A DNA stretch of 64,000 bases from Pseudocercospora fijiensis CIRAD86 (Eukaryota > Ascomycota > Dothideomycetes > Mycosphaerellales > Mycosphaerellaceae). This document shows positions 1 through 9,899 of the stretch, in pieces (the first letter of the stretch is position 1; the number at the start of each line of letters is the position of its first letter). The stretch covers positions 5,097,126 to 5,161,125 of the forward strand of contig NW_006921532.1 in NCBI RefSeq assembly GCF_000340215.1. Direction: 5' to 3'. Position numbers and translations under genes: made by a program. The notes under the pieces are model-generated. The model had not been told where the DNA came from. It ran no database searches and saw only the letters and a list, made by a program, of their open reading frames with translations.

Positions 1-63
1 AAGACCCTAGCTTTACTCGGCCTAGTTACATGCCAATTACGTATAGCCTCTTTGGCCCTAACA
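1..63. repeat. Terminal 63 bp of a family-Y LTR
   Basis: These bases match the last 63 bp of the two complete Y LTRs at 9542-9738 and 44884-45080, with mostly transition differences, and end in the same CCTAACA-type terminus. Family-X sequence resumes at once with GATAT at 64-68. A Y-family element, or a solo LTR, has therefore inserted into copy X2, and its other end lies outside the window. Orientation cannot be fixed from one LTR tail. Confidence 0.8.
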
Positions 64-1436
64 GATATTCTACCGGTTATAGCGTTACTTATCGAGGAGA
101 TCTATCGCCTTTATCGGAGGGACCTTCTATTTCTTGCTAAGACAACGTTCCTAGCGCTTTAGACTATATCCGCCGCGGAGCTTTGCTTAGTTACGGCTAG
201 AAAGGTAACTATAATACTAACTAAGCGCTATCCCTCGAAAGTAAAAAGAGAGGTTAAAACAAACTATCTCTCGCTCTACGATATAAGTATAATCCTTAGC
301 CGCTTCGATAAAAGTATATACTAAATAGTATATTATCTTGTTCCCGACTAAAGCGTAGTCTCTCTTGCTATAATCCGTAATACTAAGTAGAGGATCGAAG
401 AACCTAAGATACGCTAGATCGAACTATAGCTACTAGGGGCGGGCGTAGTACCCCTAGATATAACTCGCTTTAGAAACTAGCGATTCCGCGACGTAGTCCC
501 GATAATGCTAATAGTATCTACGACGGCGGGCGTGTCTATAATAACTAGTATCTAAGGAGCTATCGTTATCTAATAAGGATTAATCGGAGTCGTCCGAATC
601 CTTACTATCTAATAAGGATCTATCCTTACTCGGATTATCTCTATACCGACGGTGCTTCTAGCGTTACTTCTTACCTTCCTATAGTAGACCCTATAAGTCT
701 AATAGCGGAAAGGGCAAAGGCTAACCCTACGTCGGCTTACGAGAGGAAACACCCGAATCGAAGTTAAAATGTGCTCCTAGGCGGCTAGCGCGTGCCTAGA
801 GGAGTGCGAGCGAAGCTTTCGCCTTATATATACTAAGCTAATTCGGTTCTTTAGACCTCGAAGCTAGACCTTAAAGCTATTACTATTATTATACGATTTA
901 GTTCTATTAGAATAGTTTATTAGGAATAAGTATTTTTATATTTTTGTATTACTATTTTTCTTTTCTAGTATTTTAGATACTACTTTATTATTTTTAACTT
1001 TATATATATTACTTACTTTTATTCTAGTTTTCTCTAATTTTTTATATCTATTACTACTTTTTATATTATTAAAAAAACTATTTTTAATTTTTTTCTTTAA
1101 TGTTTTACAGTTTTTCTATTTAGTATCTTACTTGTTTTACTTACCTATTTTATATTTTCTTATTTATTTTTATTATATGTTTTCTTTTTTCTAATACGTC
1201 TAAGTCCTCTTATTTATATCCTTATTTATTACTTGTTTTCTATCTTACTACTTAGTTTAGTACTAGCTTATTATTTAGTCTATTAATTAGCTTATTATTT
1301 AGTTTATTATTTACTTTGTTCTCTAGTTTTTTATTTAATCTATTATTTGCTTTATTATTTAGTTTCTTCTCTAGTTTATTATTTACCTTCTTTTTAACTT
1401 TATTATAAGTTATTTATTTACTAGAATATAATTTAT

Positions 1437-1772
1437 TTTATTAATTGTTTAACTAATTGTTTAACTAATTGCTTTACTAATTGTTTAATTAATTATTTAA
1501 TTAATTGCCTTACTAATTGTTCTACTATTGTTTTATTCATTGTTTTATTAATTGTTTTGTTAATTGTTTTGTTAATTGTTTTGTTAATTGTTTTATTTAT
1601 CGTTTTATTAATTGGTTTATTAATTGTTTTGTTAATTGTTTTGTTAATTGTTTTATTAATTGTTTTGTTAATTGTTCTATTAATTGTTTTATTAGTTGTT
1701 TTATTAGTTGTTTTATTAGTTGTTTTATTAGTTGTTTTGTTTGTTGTTTTGTTAATTGTTTTACTAACCAGG
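1437..1772. repeat. 12-bp minisatellite (about 28 copies)
   Basis: This is a run of imperfect 12-bp units of the form TTAATTGTTTTG inside the non-autonomous insertion. The period is a multiple of three, so open frames with four-residue periodic translations (for example CFVN repeated) appear on the plus strand. These are products of the repeat and not genes. The flanks at about 840-1436 and 1920-2100 are similar AT-rich low-complexity sequence. Confidence 0.85.
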
Positions 1773-2134
1773 ATAGTACCCGTACGTAAGTACTTCTGCT
1801 CCTTCTACTTACGTAGTAATAGCGGTAGCGCCCGCGAGTTTTTAAATTTTATATATACCTAGTATAGCGGAGCCGCGAATTTTAGGGTTCCTCGCTCTTA
1901 TTCTCGCTCTCGTTCCTTTAATATTTTTCGGTAATTTTATAAATTTAAATCGTATGTTTTCTATAATTAAAATTATTTTTTCTATAGGTTCTTTTATTAA
2001 AAGTTGTTTTATAAATTCTTTTATTAATGTTTTAGTTAATTTTCTTATTAATTTTCTTATTAATTGTTTGTATGTTTTACTATGTGTTTTACTATGTGTT
2101 TGAAGTATTAGAAGGAAGGCAAAAGGCTTTACTA

Positions 2135-2210
2135 GCGGTTGTTCGGGAAGTCGGCGGTTGTTCGGGAAGTCGGCGCTTGTTCGGGAAGTCGGCGCTTGTT
2201 CGGAGATACC
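2135..2210. repeat. 19-bp tandem repeat (4 copies)
   Basis: Three full copies and one partial copy of a 19-bp unit (core TTGTTCGGGAAGTCG) lie head to tail near the right end of the non-autonomous insertion. The units are nearly identical, and CpA/TpG sites are intact, which agrees with the insertion being unscarred. No function is apparent; such subterminal repeats are common in non-autonomous DNA transposons. Confidence 0.8.
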
Positions 2211-3971
2211 GGCGCTAGCTCCGAAAGTCTCCACCTTGTAGAATCCAGCCAATTAGGTTGCGGGATTTCCAAAATCCGGGGTTGGCTTGGCGGTTACGCG
2301 TAATAGGATAGGGGATTGGCGACTATAGCAGAGCTTGTTATATAAGGCGAGCTTCGCTCGCAACTAGATAGCGGTAGTAGAGGATTGTTAGGAGGATTAC
2401 CGGATAGATTGCTAGAAGGATTACTAGGCGGATTACTAGGCGGATCGCCTAGTATAAACCCGCCTCGACGTAAGTAGCTATACTTACGAGTATTTATATA
2501 TATATCTACCCTCTACTAGTAATTATATTAACCTAGGTTCGGCTAGGGCGGACTTAGCTTATATGTAGCCGATAGCGGTAAAATCGCCTATTTTATTAGA
2601 AAGTCTAATACGACTTCGTTAAGATAGACTCCTCTCTATCTAGCTAATTTATAAAGATAATTACGACGCTAACGGTTTTATTATATAGCGATATTTGCCC
2701 TATCGATCTCCTCGGTTATCTACGAGATATCTACCGGAGTACGATATTAGAAACAACTACGCGGCTTGTTAGCCTACGGGTCGGCGAGGCCGTCGTTTAT
2801 TAGAGGCAATTAGCCGCGACCGATGTCCTAGAATAGCGACATCGACAGATCGGAAGGCTCGGTTAACAGTTCCTTAGAGGAAGTCTTAGGTAGAGGCCCC
2901 CTTAGCTTCTAAGGATTCTCGTCCGCTAGGTATTGTAGCTTAAGTAGCCTTTATAAGAAAACCGATTTAAGCGAGCTATTAGGCGAACCGAGACGCTATT
3001 CCGGCGGCACGGTTATTTCTACTATAGTAATAGGCGAAACCGTAGGCCGCGGTAGAACTTAAGCTAGTCGGGCTAGTAGGCGCTGCTCTACTATAGGTAG
3101 TAGATAGATATCTAGGTAGGATTAATAGTAATAGCGTAAATCGCGTACCGTTAGGAGCGCGGCTTTAAGCTTCTTAACCGATTTAGTTAGAATTCCTTTA
3201 TCTACTACCTACTATCCTAGGAAGTTGTAACTATTAAGGGCGTTTAAGTAGAGTTCCTCGATTTTAGCCTATAAAGGCGGCGGATTTCCTACGAGCGGAT
3301 AATAGTATAGAACGTATAAGGTAAGCAAGTCGATTCGGCCGTACTTTGCCCTAAGCTAGGTTACGAAGTTCTCGCTATAATCGACGTAGTTCTAAATATA
3401 GGAACAGATACGTAGGATATAGGGCTCTATATCTAGCAATCCGAGATTATAGTACTAGGGCAGCGGTTAAACCGCTAGCTTAGCTAATTTCGAGGCTTTT
3501 ACTAGAGTTAGAAGCGAGTCCGAAGGAGCTACGGCAAGTAGGTAAACTATTAGTAAGAGGGTAGAGGCGAGATAGTCTCTAGATAGAGGATAATAACGGA
3601 GAACCGACTAAAGGCGGAGGAGCGTAGCTTATCGGGGCAGGTCCTCCTAGGGAAAGCGGCTACCCCTAGACCTAGGTATAGTAGGCAATTGCTACTAAAG
3701 GTAGAAACTACTACTACTATCTCCTCGGGGTACTAATAGGATCGCTAATAAGGCGCTCGCGCGTCGGTAGGGTATAGTATAGAAGGGTAGTAAATCGAAT
3801 AGGTACTATCGTAATAAGTAGGAGTTAAATCGTAGTAATCGGCGGAAGATCGGTAGGACCTATAGCTAATCGCGTTAATTCTCGTCGTAGCCGTAATAAC
3901 TAGGGTTAATTCGGGTAGAGGACTAGTAGTTAGTATAGAAGCTAACTAAGTATTAAGCGAAGCTACTAAGT

Positions 3972-4159
3972 TACTAGGTATACGGTTATAGTACGAAGGT
4001 ATTATAACGGTTATATAGTATAAAAGTTAATATATTCTCTAAGGTACCGCGAGGCAAGCTATCTATATAATAGTCCTACTATTAGTAGCAATAGCGACCG
4101 TAGCGGTTAATAGTAACCGCTGCCTACTATCGTATATATAATAGTATTATATTATAATA
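3972..4159 (-). repeat. LTR of X2 (188 bp)
   Basis: This is the same length as, and clearly similar to, the two X1 LTRs at 11705-11892 and 39964-40151. Its terminal TG and CA read TA and TA here, as expected from RIP. Next to it on the internal side lies the same RIP-altered primer-binding sequence as in X1. The next five bases outside are GTTGC; the matching duplication, if any, is outside the window. Confidence 0.85.
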
Positions 4160-4791
4160 GTTGCTACCTATACTATCTTCTTATAGTCGACTTCTTTCTA
4201 TTTCTTCCTATCCTTAAACGCTATCTAATCCTTTATTACTATACTTATATTAGTCTCGTTCTTAGTACTAGTCTTAGATAGATTAGCGAAGTAGATACGC
4301 TACTATATCTCGTAGGTCTTTATTATACAGTCGAGACTATTATAAATAGGTCCGCTATTCGACTAGAAGAGAGCTATTATAACGTTCTAGAAGCCGTCTC
4401 TAAATTAATGCTAATTGTCGTTATAGGTACGTACTAATAGTAATAACGCCTCGTCGTCTAATCCGCCTCTTCTACTAGTATATAGTATTAGTACTAGAAG
4501 TCTACTATTCGCTATATTACGGCTGTCTCTACCTATATCTCTAGTTACTATTCTACCCTCTTTTTTAAGTATAGCGATAGTAGTCTTCCGCCGCTAAGAA
4601 GCGCTTTTCTTTTTTAATCGACTAGCTACTTAACTCGCTATATCGCTAAGCGTAGGTATCTTACTCGGTACTAGCGTACGTAGTTATAGAGTGTCCGAAG
4701 ATACCGATAGATACTCGATCGATAGCTTCGCTACTATCTCTTTTTATATCTTAAACTAAGCCGCTCTCGCTATAGCGGCTCTTTAAGCGGT
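4160..4791. other. RIP-scarred sequence, origin not recognised
   Basis: This stretch has the same TpA-rich, CpA-poor composition as the transposons and no long frame. It lies between the X2 LTR and the miniature LTR element, so it is probably the host of both. No transposon domain could be recognised. Confidence 0.5.
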
Positions 4792-4796
4792 AGTAA

Positions 4797-5471
4797 TATT
4801 AGACCGCTATACTAGTACGCCCGTTTACTAGCGTCTTACGCTACGACAAAAGATCGGAAGTATCCGCGCTTAATAAGCATAGATCTCGGGCGCACTTATA
4901 GGCTAGAAGTTACGTAAGTCTTAGCGCCAAGCCTTAGCCTATACCTCTAGACTCTAATACGCGCTTCCCTTTTCTTAGCTACGGCCCCTATAGCTTATAA
5001 CGTTATACCCCGCATCCGAACATATAGCTAGGTAACGCCTTAGTATACCCTATACTCGAGGTAGCTAATTAAACAACTATCGCAATCTAAACTTATATAC
5101 GACGGTATAGCGACGTTTTTTTAACTGCTTATAAGTCGACCCCTCTAAGGTAGGTACGCCTATAGTAGAGTCGCGCGCCTAAGGCAATTAGGCGCCTCCG
5201 AAGCCGCGTCTACCGAGGATTAGCCTAGTTAGCTAATAAGCGTACGCCGACTTGCTAAGAATCGAACGTACGACTATTAAACCTATAGACCGTTAAGCGC
5301 GGATACTATATTAGACCGCTATACTAGTACGCCCGTTTACTAGCGTCTTATGCTATAATAAAAGATCGGAAGTATCCGCGCTTAATAAGCACAGATCTCG
5401 GGCGCACTTATAGGCTAGAAGTTACGTAAGTCTTAGCGCTAAGCCTTAGCCTATACCTCTAGACTCTAATA
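4797..5471 (-). mobile_element. Complete TRIM-type miniature LTR retrotransposon (675 bp)
   Basis: Two direct repeats of 163 bp (4797-4959 and 5309-5471) flank 349 bp of internal sequence. Both start TATTAG and end TCTAATA, which become TG...CA once RIP changes are allowed for. A perfect 5-bp target duplication AGTAA lies at 4792-4796 and 5472-5476. Beside the left repeat is a pyrimidine run (CGCTTCCCTTTT), a purine tract on the other strand, which places the 3' LTR at the left and the element on the minus strand. The internal part is too short to code for retroviral proteins, so it would depend on another element for movement. A similar purine tract adjoins the 3' LTR of element Y, hinting at which family could supply the proteins (inference). 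Confidence 0.8.
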
Positions 5472-5476
5472 AGTAA

Positions 5477-5880
5477 TATTATTAGTATAGTTAATAGCTA
5501 CTTATTATACTTTAACTTTAGTACGACTCTATACGAGATAAGGCATTAATAGCTAGCGAGTTGTTACGATAGAAGTCGCTCGGTACTATAGAGGGCTCTC
5601 GAGAGGCTATTACTAGAGCTAGAGTTATACTAGCGCAAATAGTAGAATCTAAATAGAACGTTATCTAAGATATTATACTTTAATTTGTTAAGGAATGCTA
5701 ACAAAGTAAAGCAGTTCTAGCAGTACGCGATTCTATACGAGTTCTACGTGTTATAGGTACGAGATATAGTCTCTACTAAGCGGCCTCTTCCGCTTTATCT
5801 AACTATTCTCGATACTTAGCATCTAAATAAGGGTATAAGACCTACCTATAGAGGCCGCTCTACAACCGGAGCGGCCTCTA
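5477..5880. other. RIP-scarred flank, no gene seen
   Basis: This is the continuation of the sequence that hosts the miniature element. RIP-type composition fades at about 5850-5890, where CpA and TpG become common again. Near 5845-5880 there is an imperfect inverted repeat around GAGGCCGCTC and GAGCGGCCTC. No coding potential was recognised. Confidence 0.5.
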
Positions 5881-6506
5881 CAGGTCCGCTTTGACCATTG
5901 CCTAATAGAGCCGCCAAGAGTGTCCGGATCCAGTATGTCCGAAGGTGTTGGTATAGGCGTAACAAGTGGCTAAAACGCTCTAATAAATTCCGAGATGCAC
6001 TTTCCACAATGGGATTCTCTTCCTTGCTCCAAACGAGAAGCGCGCTCAGCATCCATACGTCAGGCTGCCTTTTCTGGAGCAGCTTCCCACGACTGAATAC
6101 TTGTCCAGCTCTCAAAGGTCATCCAGGGATGGTACAACATAGTTGCTGTCCCATGTGACCCACTCTCCGTCTTCTTCTCTGTATCGAAACCTCGCGCCCC
6201 GCTCCAGGCTCTTTGCCAGATCAGCTTTCTTCGCAACGACTCGTATCTCTTTCAACTTCGGAAAGGCTGACATGATCTAGATGGAGCGGTCAGCAAATAG
6301 GTAGCAGCCGCTGCGCTTTCTACCTCAGTCATCTTACCATCTGCCTGGATGCACGAAGCGGAAGCACATCGAAGAGCCAAAATCGCCGGGGCCAGCTCGG
6401 ATGCTTGGCCAATTGCCCAACAACCGCGATTGTGTCGATGTTACCTAGGAGCAAAATGACAATATCAGCGATTGCCCTATATGTGAAGTCGTTCTAGGCA
6501 GCGCAG
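5881..6506. other. Unscarred single-copy sequence without a clear gene
   Basis: Base composition is that of normal chromosomal DNA. Short open frames exist on both strands, but none shows a recognisable domain or a convincing start. A minus-strand stretch at about 5895-6120 reads like a decayed protein, with scattered stops. It could be the remnant of a gene lost at the edge of the RIP-scarred block. Confidence 0.35.
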
Positions 6507-7052
6507 CTACGAAGGAGCCTGGAGCGTGGCCTGTCTGTATGCAACTTGCTTTGCGTTGGGAATCGTACTCGACTTACACAATCTCTTCAGGAGCACACCA
6601 TAGATGGCGCCCAGCCTCGTTCGCAATTCCGCAACCCATGTGGCCGACTGAGAGATGCTAAGACCCTGGAACGGGTTGACGGAGTAGGAGTAGTACAGCC
6701 GCAGAAGAGAAAGTGAGAGAGCGTCGGTGTCGAGCTGATACACAAATGGAAGAATGTTTCCACGCGACTCGAGCATCCGATTAACCCGGCGCATCGATTT
6801 TCGTGGATACAGATTCTTGCCCATGTAGTCAGGCAACTTGAGGCGCGCGTGCACCTCGCCGTACACAAATTCGAAAGCTTCGAAGCGAATTTGACGACAT
6901 GTGAGCAGAAGCGCGACTCGCGTCCTCTTGCGCTTGAAATGGCGTTGACGCGCATTCAAGCGAATGAACGATGTGTCGACGACATCTGCAAAGACATGAG
7001 AGTATATGATATTTCGTATTTCGCCCGGGAGGGCGAGGAGATGATGTGGCAT
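6507..7052 (-). CDS. F-box-like (LPxEIRNxIY) fungal protein, hypothetical
   Basis: The ORF gives a protein of 181 residues. Residues 5-20 read LLALPGEIRNIIYSHVF, the F-box-like start seen in very large families of uncharacterised fungal proteins, followed at about residues 49-65 by LLTCRQIRFEAFEFVYGE, the second conserved block of these families. They are thought to be substrate adaptors of SCF-type ubiquitin ligases or related binding proteins; substrates are not known. The ATG at 7052 directly precedes the conserved block. The protein is shorter than many relatives, so its C-terminus may be truncated. It lies alone in a 2.6-kb island between two RIP-scarred blocks, so expression is uncertain. 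The function is inferred from the N-terminal motif only. Confidence 0.6.
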   Translation of the reverse strand: MPHHLLALPGEIRNIIYSHVFADVVDTSFIRLNARQRHFKRKRTRVALLLTCRQIRFEAFEFVYGEVHARLKLPDYMGKNLYPRKSMRRVNRMLESRGNILPFVYQLDTDALSLSLLRLYYSYSVNPFQGLSISQSATWVAELRTRLGAIYGVLLKRLCKSSTIPNAKQVAYRQATLQAPS

Positions 7053-7928
7053 AGCTGTTTGTTGCGTATGGTAGCGGAGAGAAGATGGCGAAAGGTTTTA
7101 AAGTCCAAAATGCAAGGCGGGTGGCAAGATCGGTGGAGGGCTCGAAGTGAATGCCGAGAGCGTTCACTAGACTTTCCTCACTTTCTGTTGATCGTCGAAG
7201 GCACCCCGGGTCGCGCAAACATTTGTTGCACATTGGGCATACACCCACGATGGCGTCGCAATCTCTGCAACAAGCATGATCGGAAGCCACGACAAGTCAT
7301 TCGGTACTCCGTCTGGCTTGGATTTGCTTTACTATATCCATACATACGGACCTATCAAAGAGAAACGCGCAAGGTCAGCCAGGGAAAGACTTGAAGGGCC
7401 CAACCAAGATTGCTCGCGAACATCACAAAACGTCTTGCAAGGGAAACTTGACGCATTAAGAATCTCCGGTTCCGCGGGGACGAAGCTCACCTAGGAAATA
7501 TGAGAGAAATTCACCTAGGCCGTAAGCCTTTGAAGCTCACTCGAAGTGAAGCTCACTCGAAGATGGAATATCGTCTTCTCATTTGCAATCGTTCTCTTCA
7601 ACTCAGCTTCAACGTACAGTGTGGAAGTAACCAGCAGCGGCCCCAGCGAAATGCCTCCAACGCAATTGCAGCGAGTCACTGCAGAATTGCACAAGGCAAA
7701 GAATGAGGTGACCATCTTGAAGCGTAGACATGGTCTGCGTAGACCGCTCTCTGCAGCAGCAACGTAAGCCGACCCAGCAAGCTCTCAAATTGCAGCACTG
7801 ATAGCTACTATAGTATCGGAAACCATATTTTGGTGTTGTTCGTCGGGCCAGCAGATCACCTCCTAATAATCCACACACACCTTCTACCAAAGGCAACACT
7901 CGACTTACTTGCTACACTCACTTAACCC
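7053..7928. other. Unscarred intergenic sequence, no gene supported
   Basis: Normal composition, with only short overlapping frames that lack recognisable motifs. A direct repeat of 16 bp (unit AGCTCACTCGAAGTGA, two copies) lies at about 7532-7563. An ORF at 7546-7767 begins with a hydrophobic stretch but has no family resemblance I can see, so it is not called. Confidence 0.4.
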
Positions 7929-8165
7929 GGATCCTTCGCGTATCTGCCAGACGAGAGCGTAGAGCTGATGATCCTACACCGAGCCTATCTTTACACGGGC
8001 AAGATCTTCAGTCAATACGGCGAAGACGATGTGGACGTGCCCGATGATGGCGAAACAGAAGCACATGATGACCGAGAATGGATTCGCCTTGCTGACCTCT
8101 ACTGGATGGCCACCGAGCTTCGGGATGAGGTGTTCGGAAACAATGTCAGTTGCATGGAGCTGTAA
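7929..8165 (+). pseudogene. BTB/POZ-domain gene fragment
   Basis: The frame is open from 7929 with an ATG at 7968. It encodes LPDESVELMILHRAYLYTG, then an acidic loop, then EWIRLADLYWMATELRDEVF. This is the middle of a fungal BTB domain: the strand before the LYTG turn, then the helix with the A(D/E)LY motif and a hydrophobic helix. The N-terminal part of the domain (the usual D-x-x-x-V-x-G opening) is missing upstream, and the frame stops soon after. BTB domains mediate dimerisation and often bind Cullin-3 ubiquitin ligases. With its start missing and transposon W 350 bp downstream, it is best treated as a truncated relic. An unrecognised multi-exon gene is possible but less likely. Confidence 0.5.
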
Positions 8166-8515
8166 AGAAGACATGTGCAGATTTCGTGTGCAGATATGTG
8201 GAATTGTTTGACTCTTCATGCCCACAAGCCTGATGGGAGGTAGATCTTGTGTTCAAGTCAAGTGTTGTCTGCTGACGCCGGCGCGTCAGTCTGCAGGGGA
8301 GCTTCAAGGCACTAGACTCGTAGATATAATAGGAATGGAAGCAAAGGAAGCGGGAGTTCTTGGACTTTCCCCCTTGTTCAACACAATCTACCCAGATGCA
8401 AAATTAGGGCTACTCTACGCGTGTATACAGACGACGTTTCCGAGTGGAAGCGCCCGGCCGTAGAGGAGGATTTCGCGTGCAGGATGATCCTGGCCACCTT
8501 TGGAGGCCCAGCGCT
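8166..8515. other. Degenerate sequence next to transposon insertion
   Basis: The plus frame at 8218-8463 reads like weak continuation of a BTB-family C-terminal region (SPLFNTIYPDAKLG), but with no convincing splice path. Composition is normal. The TA at 8516-8517 is the target-site duplication of transposon W. Confidence 0.35.
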
Positions 8516-8517
8516 TA

Positions 8518-8543
8518 CTATGTGTCGCTTCCAACTTGTCAGT
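8518..8543. repeat. Left terminal inverted repeat of W
   Basis: It begins CTATGTGTCGCTTCCAACTT and matches the right end in reverse complement with one C/T difference. Weaker similarity continues inward, including a shared GTGGTTT at about 80-95 bp from each tip. Confidence 0.88.
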
Positions 8544-8649
8544 ACGGTCCGCAGAGCCGCCTCCTCTGCTGAGCCGCACAGGGGTGGGCAATAGGGGCAC
8601 TTTTACGTGGTTTTTATCGTGTTTCTTCCCAATTGTCGTCGTCGAATAG

Positions 8650-9541
8650 AGGATAATCGTGTGTTTGAGCCTCGTACGCGTATTTCTATTAGTTTCTAAG
8701 CCTTCTACCGCAATAATAGCGCTAAGATCGATACGTACGACTACTAGCGTATTACTAGTATAATTAGACGATTAAATAAATGTCTCTACGCTAAAGAAGA
8801 AGGTAATCTATACGCTCGAGAAGCCTATTAGTCCGCCGCTAATAAGCTAGAGTACTAACTCGATAAAGGATAGTACGAAGAATAGGTCTTCTAGCGGCAA
8901 GAAGGGTAAAGCGACTACCGACCTAATTATTAATCCCTCGGGTCTACCGAATAAGGAGACCGTAGCGGCGCCGGTAGAGGAGACTAGCGGTATAGAACTA
9001 CTAAAATCGGCTATTGCTTCCTCCGCTACGACCTCTATATCCTCCTCTTTTAATACTACGTAGGAGGCGGCTACTACTACTAGTAGCCTAGCTGCCCTCG
9101 CTATAGGCAACGTTCCTATTACTTAACCTAGCTCTTTCTCGGACGAGACCTTCTATTATAAAGGACAGTAGACGCTGTTTAATATAACGAAGAAGGGCGC
9201 GGCGCGGACGATAGTAACGAAGCCGGTAAAGTTCTTATCGGCGAATAAATAAGAGGCTTAGAACGCATATTCGTAGGTAGCGAAGATAGCGAAGTTAAAC
9301 GGCTTAGCGGCAATTAATTGTATTGTTATCCGTGCTAGAGCGGACGGTTAGAAAACGGCTTTTACTAGCGATTAGCATTAAGCTAGAGATAATATTAATA
9401 GCGATAAGGTCTATAGCGAAGCTATAGAGACTAGCAAAGAATTAGCGCTTGCCTCGCGGAAGAATATCTTTATTAATATCGACTTCTTATCGAAGCCTAA
9501 AGCGACAGTAGTAGCTAGACCTTTAGGCACTAAGAAGTTAG
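8650..9541 (+). pseudogene. Accessory ORF of transposon W, 5' part
   Basis: A plus-strand frame stays open from about 8650 to 9541 apart from RIP-type stops. It encodes a Ser/Thr/Lys-rich protein with blocks such as SSGKKGKATTDLIINPSGLP. Element Y inserted after the codons for GTKKL, and the frame resumes in register after one copy of the GTTAG duplication at 45085, so both pieces are one gene of roughly 600 codons. I recognise no domain. It converges on the transposase at the other end of W. A second gene is not typical of Tc1/mariner elements. It might be a DNA-binding or regulatory partner, or a captured host gene; neither is shown. Confidence 0.6.
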
Positions 9542-9738
9542 TATAAGAAGGGTATGTTAGTAGGTAGATAGGGTAGTAGTAGGTACGAGTAGTATTCGAT
9601 AAGGAGCTAGGAGGAGAGGGAGGAAGGCAGGCAAGTTAGCCTATTACTAAGCGCTAAGCCCTGCCTAAGGCATTACGACCCTAGCTTTACTCGAGCCCGG
9701 TTATATACTAATTACATATAACCTCTTTAGTCCTAATA
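9542..9738 (-). repeat. 3' LTR of Y (197 bp)
   Basis: It starts TATAAGAAGGG and ends CCTAATA, RIP-altered forms of TG...CA. It is similar to 44884-45080 over its whole length, with mostly transition differences. The upstream GTTAG is the target duplication. Confidence 0.88.
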
Positions 9739-9899
9739 TACGCTTCCCTTTTAAAGGCCGCGCCCTCGTAGCTAGTCTTTGTTCTAGTCTTAACCCCCGT
9801 TGCTACTAACTTAGTAGGTCTAATAGGCCGCTTAGTCCGCGCTAAATTAAACGTACAACTACCGATTATATAACTATGTTAAACCTTACCTCTAATATA

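Larger units (their letters stand above)
766..2362. mobile_element. Non-autonomous insertion with terminal inverted repeats, unscarred by RIP
   Basis: Copy X1 runs continuously where X2 is broken between about 766 and 2362, so about 1.6 kb was inserted here. Near its ends sit inverted repeats of about 25 bp (about 806-830 and 2337-2361), sharing GCGAGCGAAGCT and GCCTTATATA. Outside the left repeat is a small hairpin at about 773-806. The interior is AT-rich, codes for no recognisable protein and still has many TpG/CpA dinucleotides, unlike the DNA on both sides. It is best seen as a MITE-like or other non-autonomous DNA element that arrived after RIP or escaped it. The exact ends and the target duplication are not resolved. 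Confidence 0.6.
64..4159 (-). mobile_element. Partial Ty3-type LTR retrotransposon X2 (5' part, RIP-mutated)
   Basis: This is a second copy of family X, aligned with 22401-23566 and 38815-40151 of copy X1. Its 5' LTR is at 3972-4159 and the body runs leftward on the minus strand until a Y-family LTR interrupts it at 63. It is split once more by an unrelated insertion at about 766-2362. At 2822-2826 it keeps the uninterrupted site GATGT where X1 carries element Z, so it serves as the empty-site allele. Differences from X1 are mostly C/T and A/G transitions. No frame is intact. The part present is leader and gag-side sequence; reverse transcriptase lies beyond the window edge. Confidence 0.8.

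Noticed and set aside
1517..1862. Overlapping plus-strand frames with CFVN- and LLIV-type periodic translations
   Set aside because: They are products of the 12-bp minisatellite; every frame of such an array is open.
5220..5308. A tRNA-like stretch inside the TRIM (minus strand CGCTTAACGGTCTA and GTTCGATTC, resembling A and B boxes)
   Set aside because: The spacing between the boxes is about 12 nt too short and no acceptor stem pairs, so it is not a tRNA gene. A decayed tRNA-derived segment cannot be excluded.
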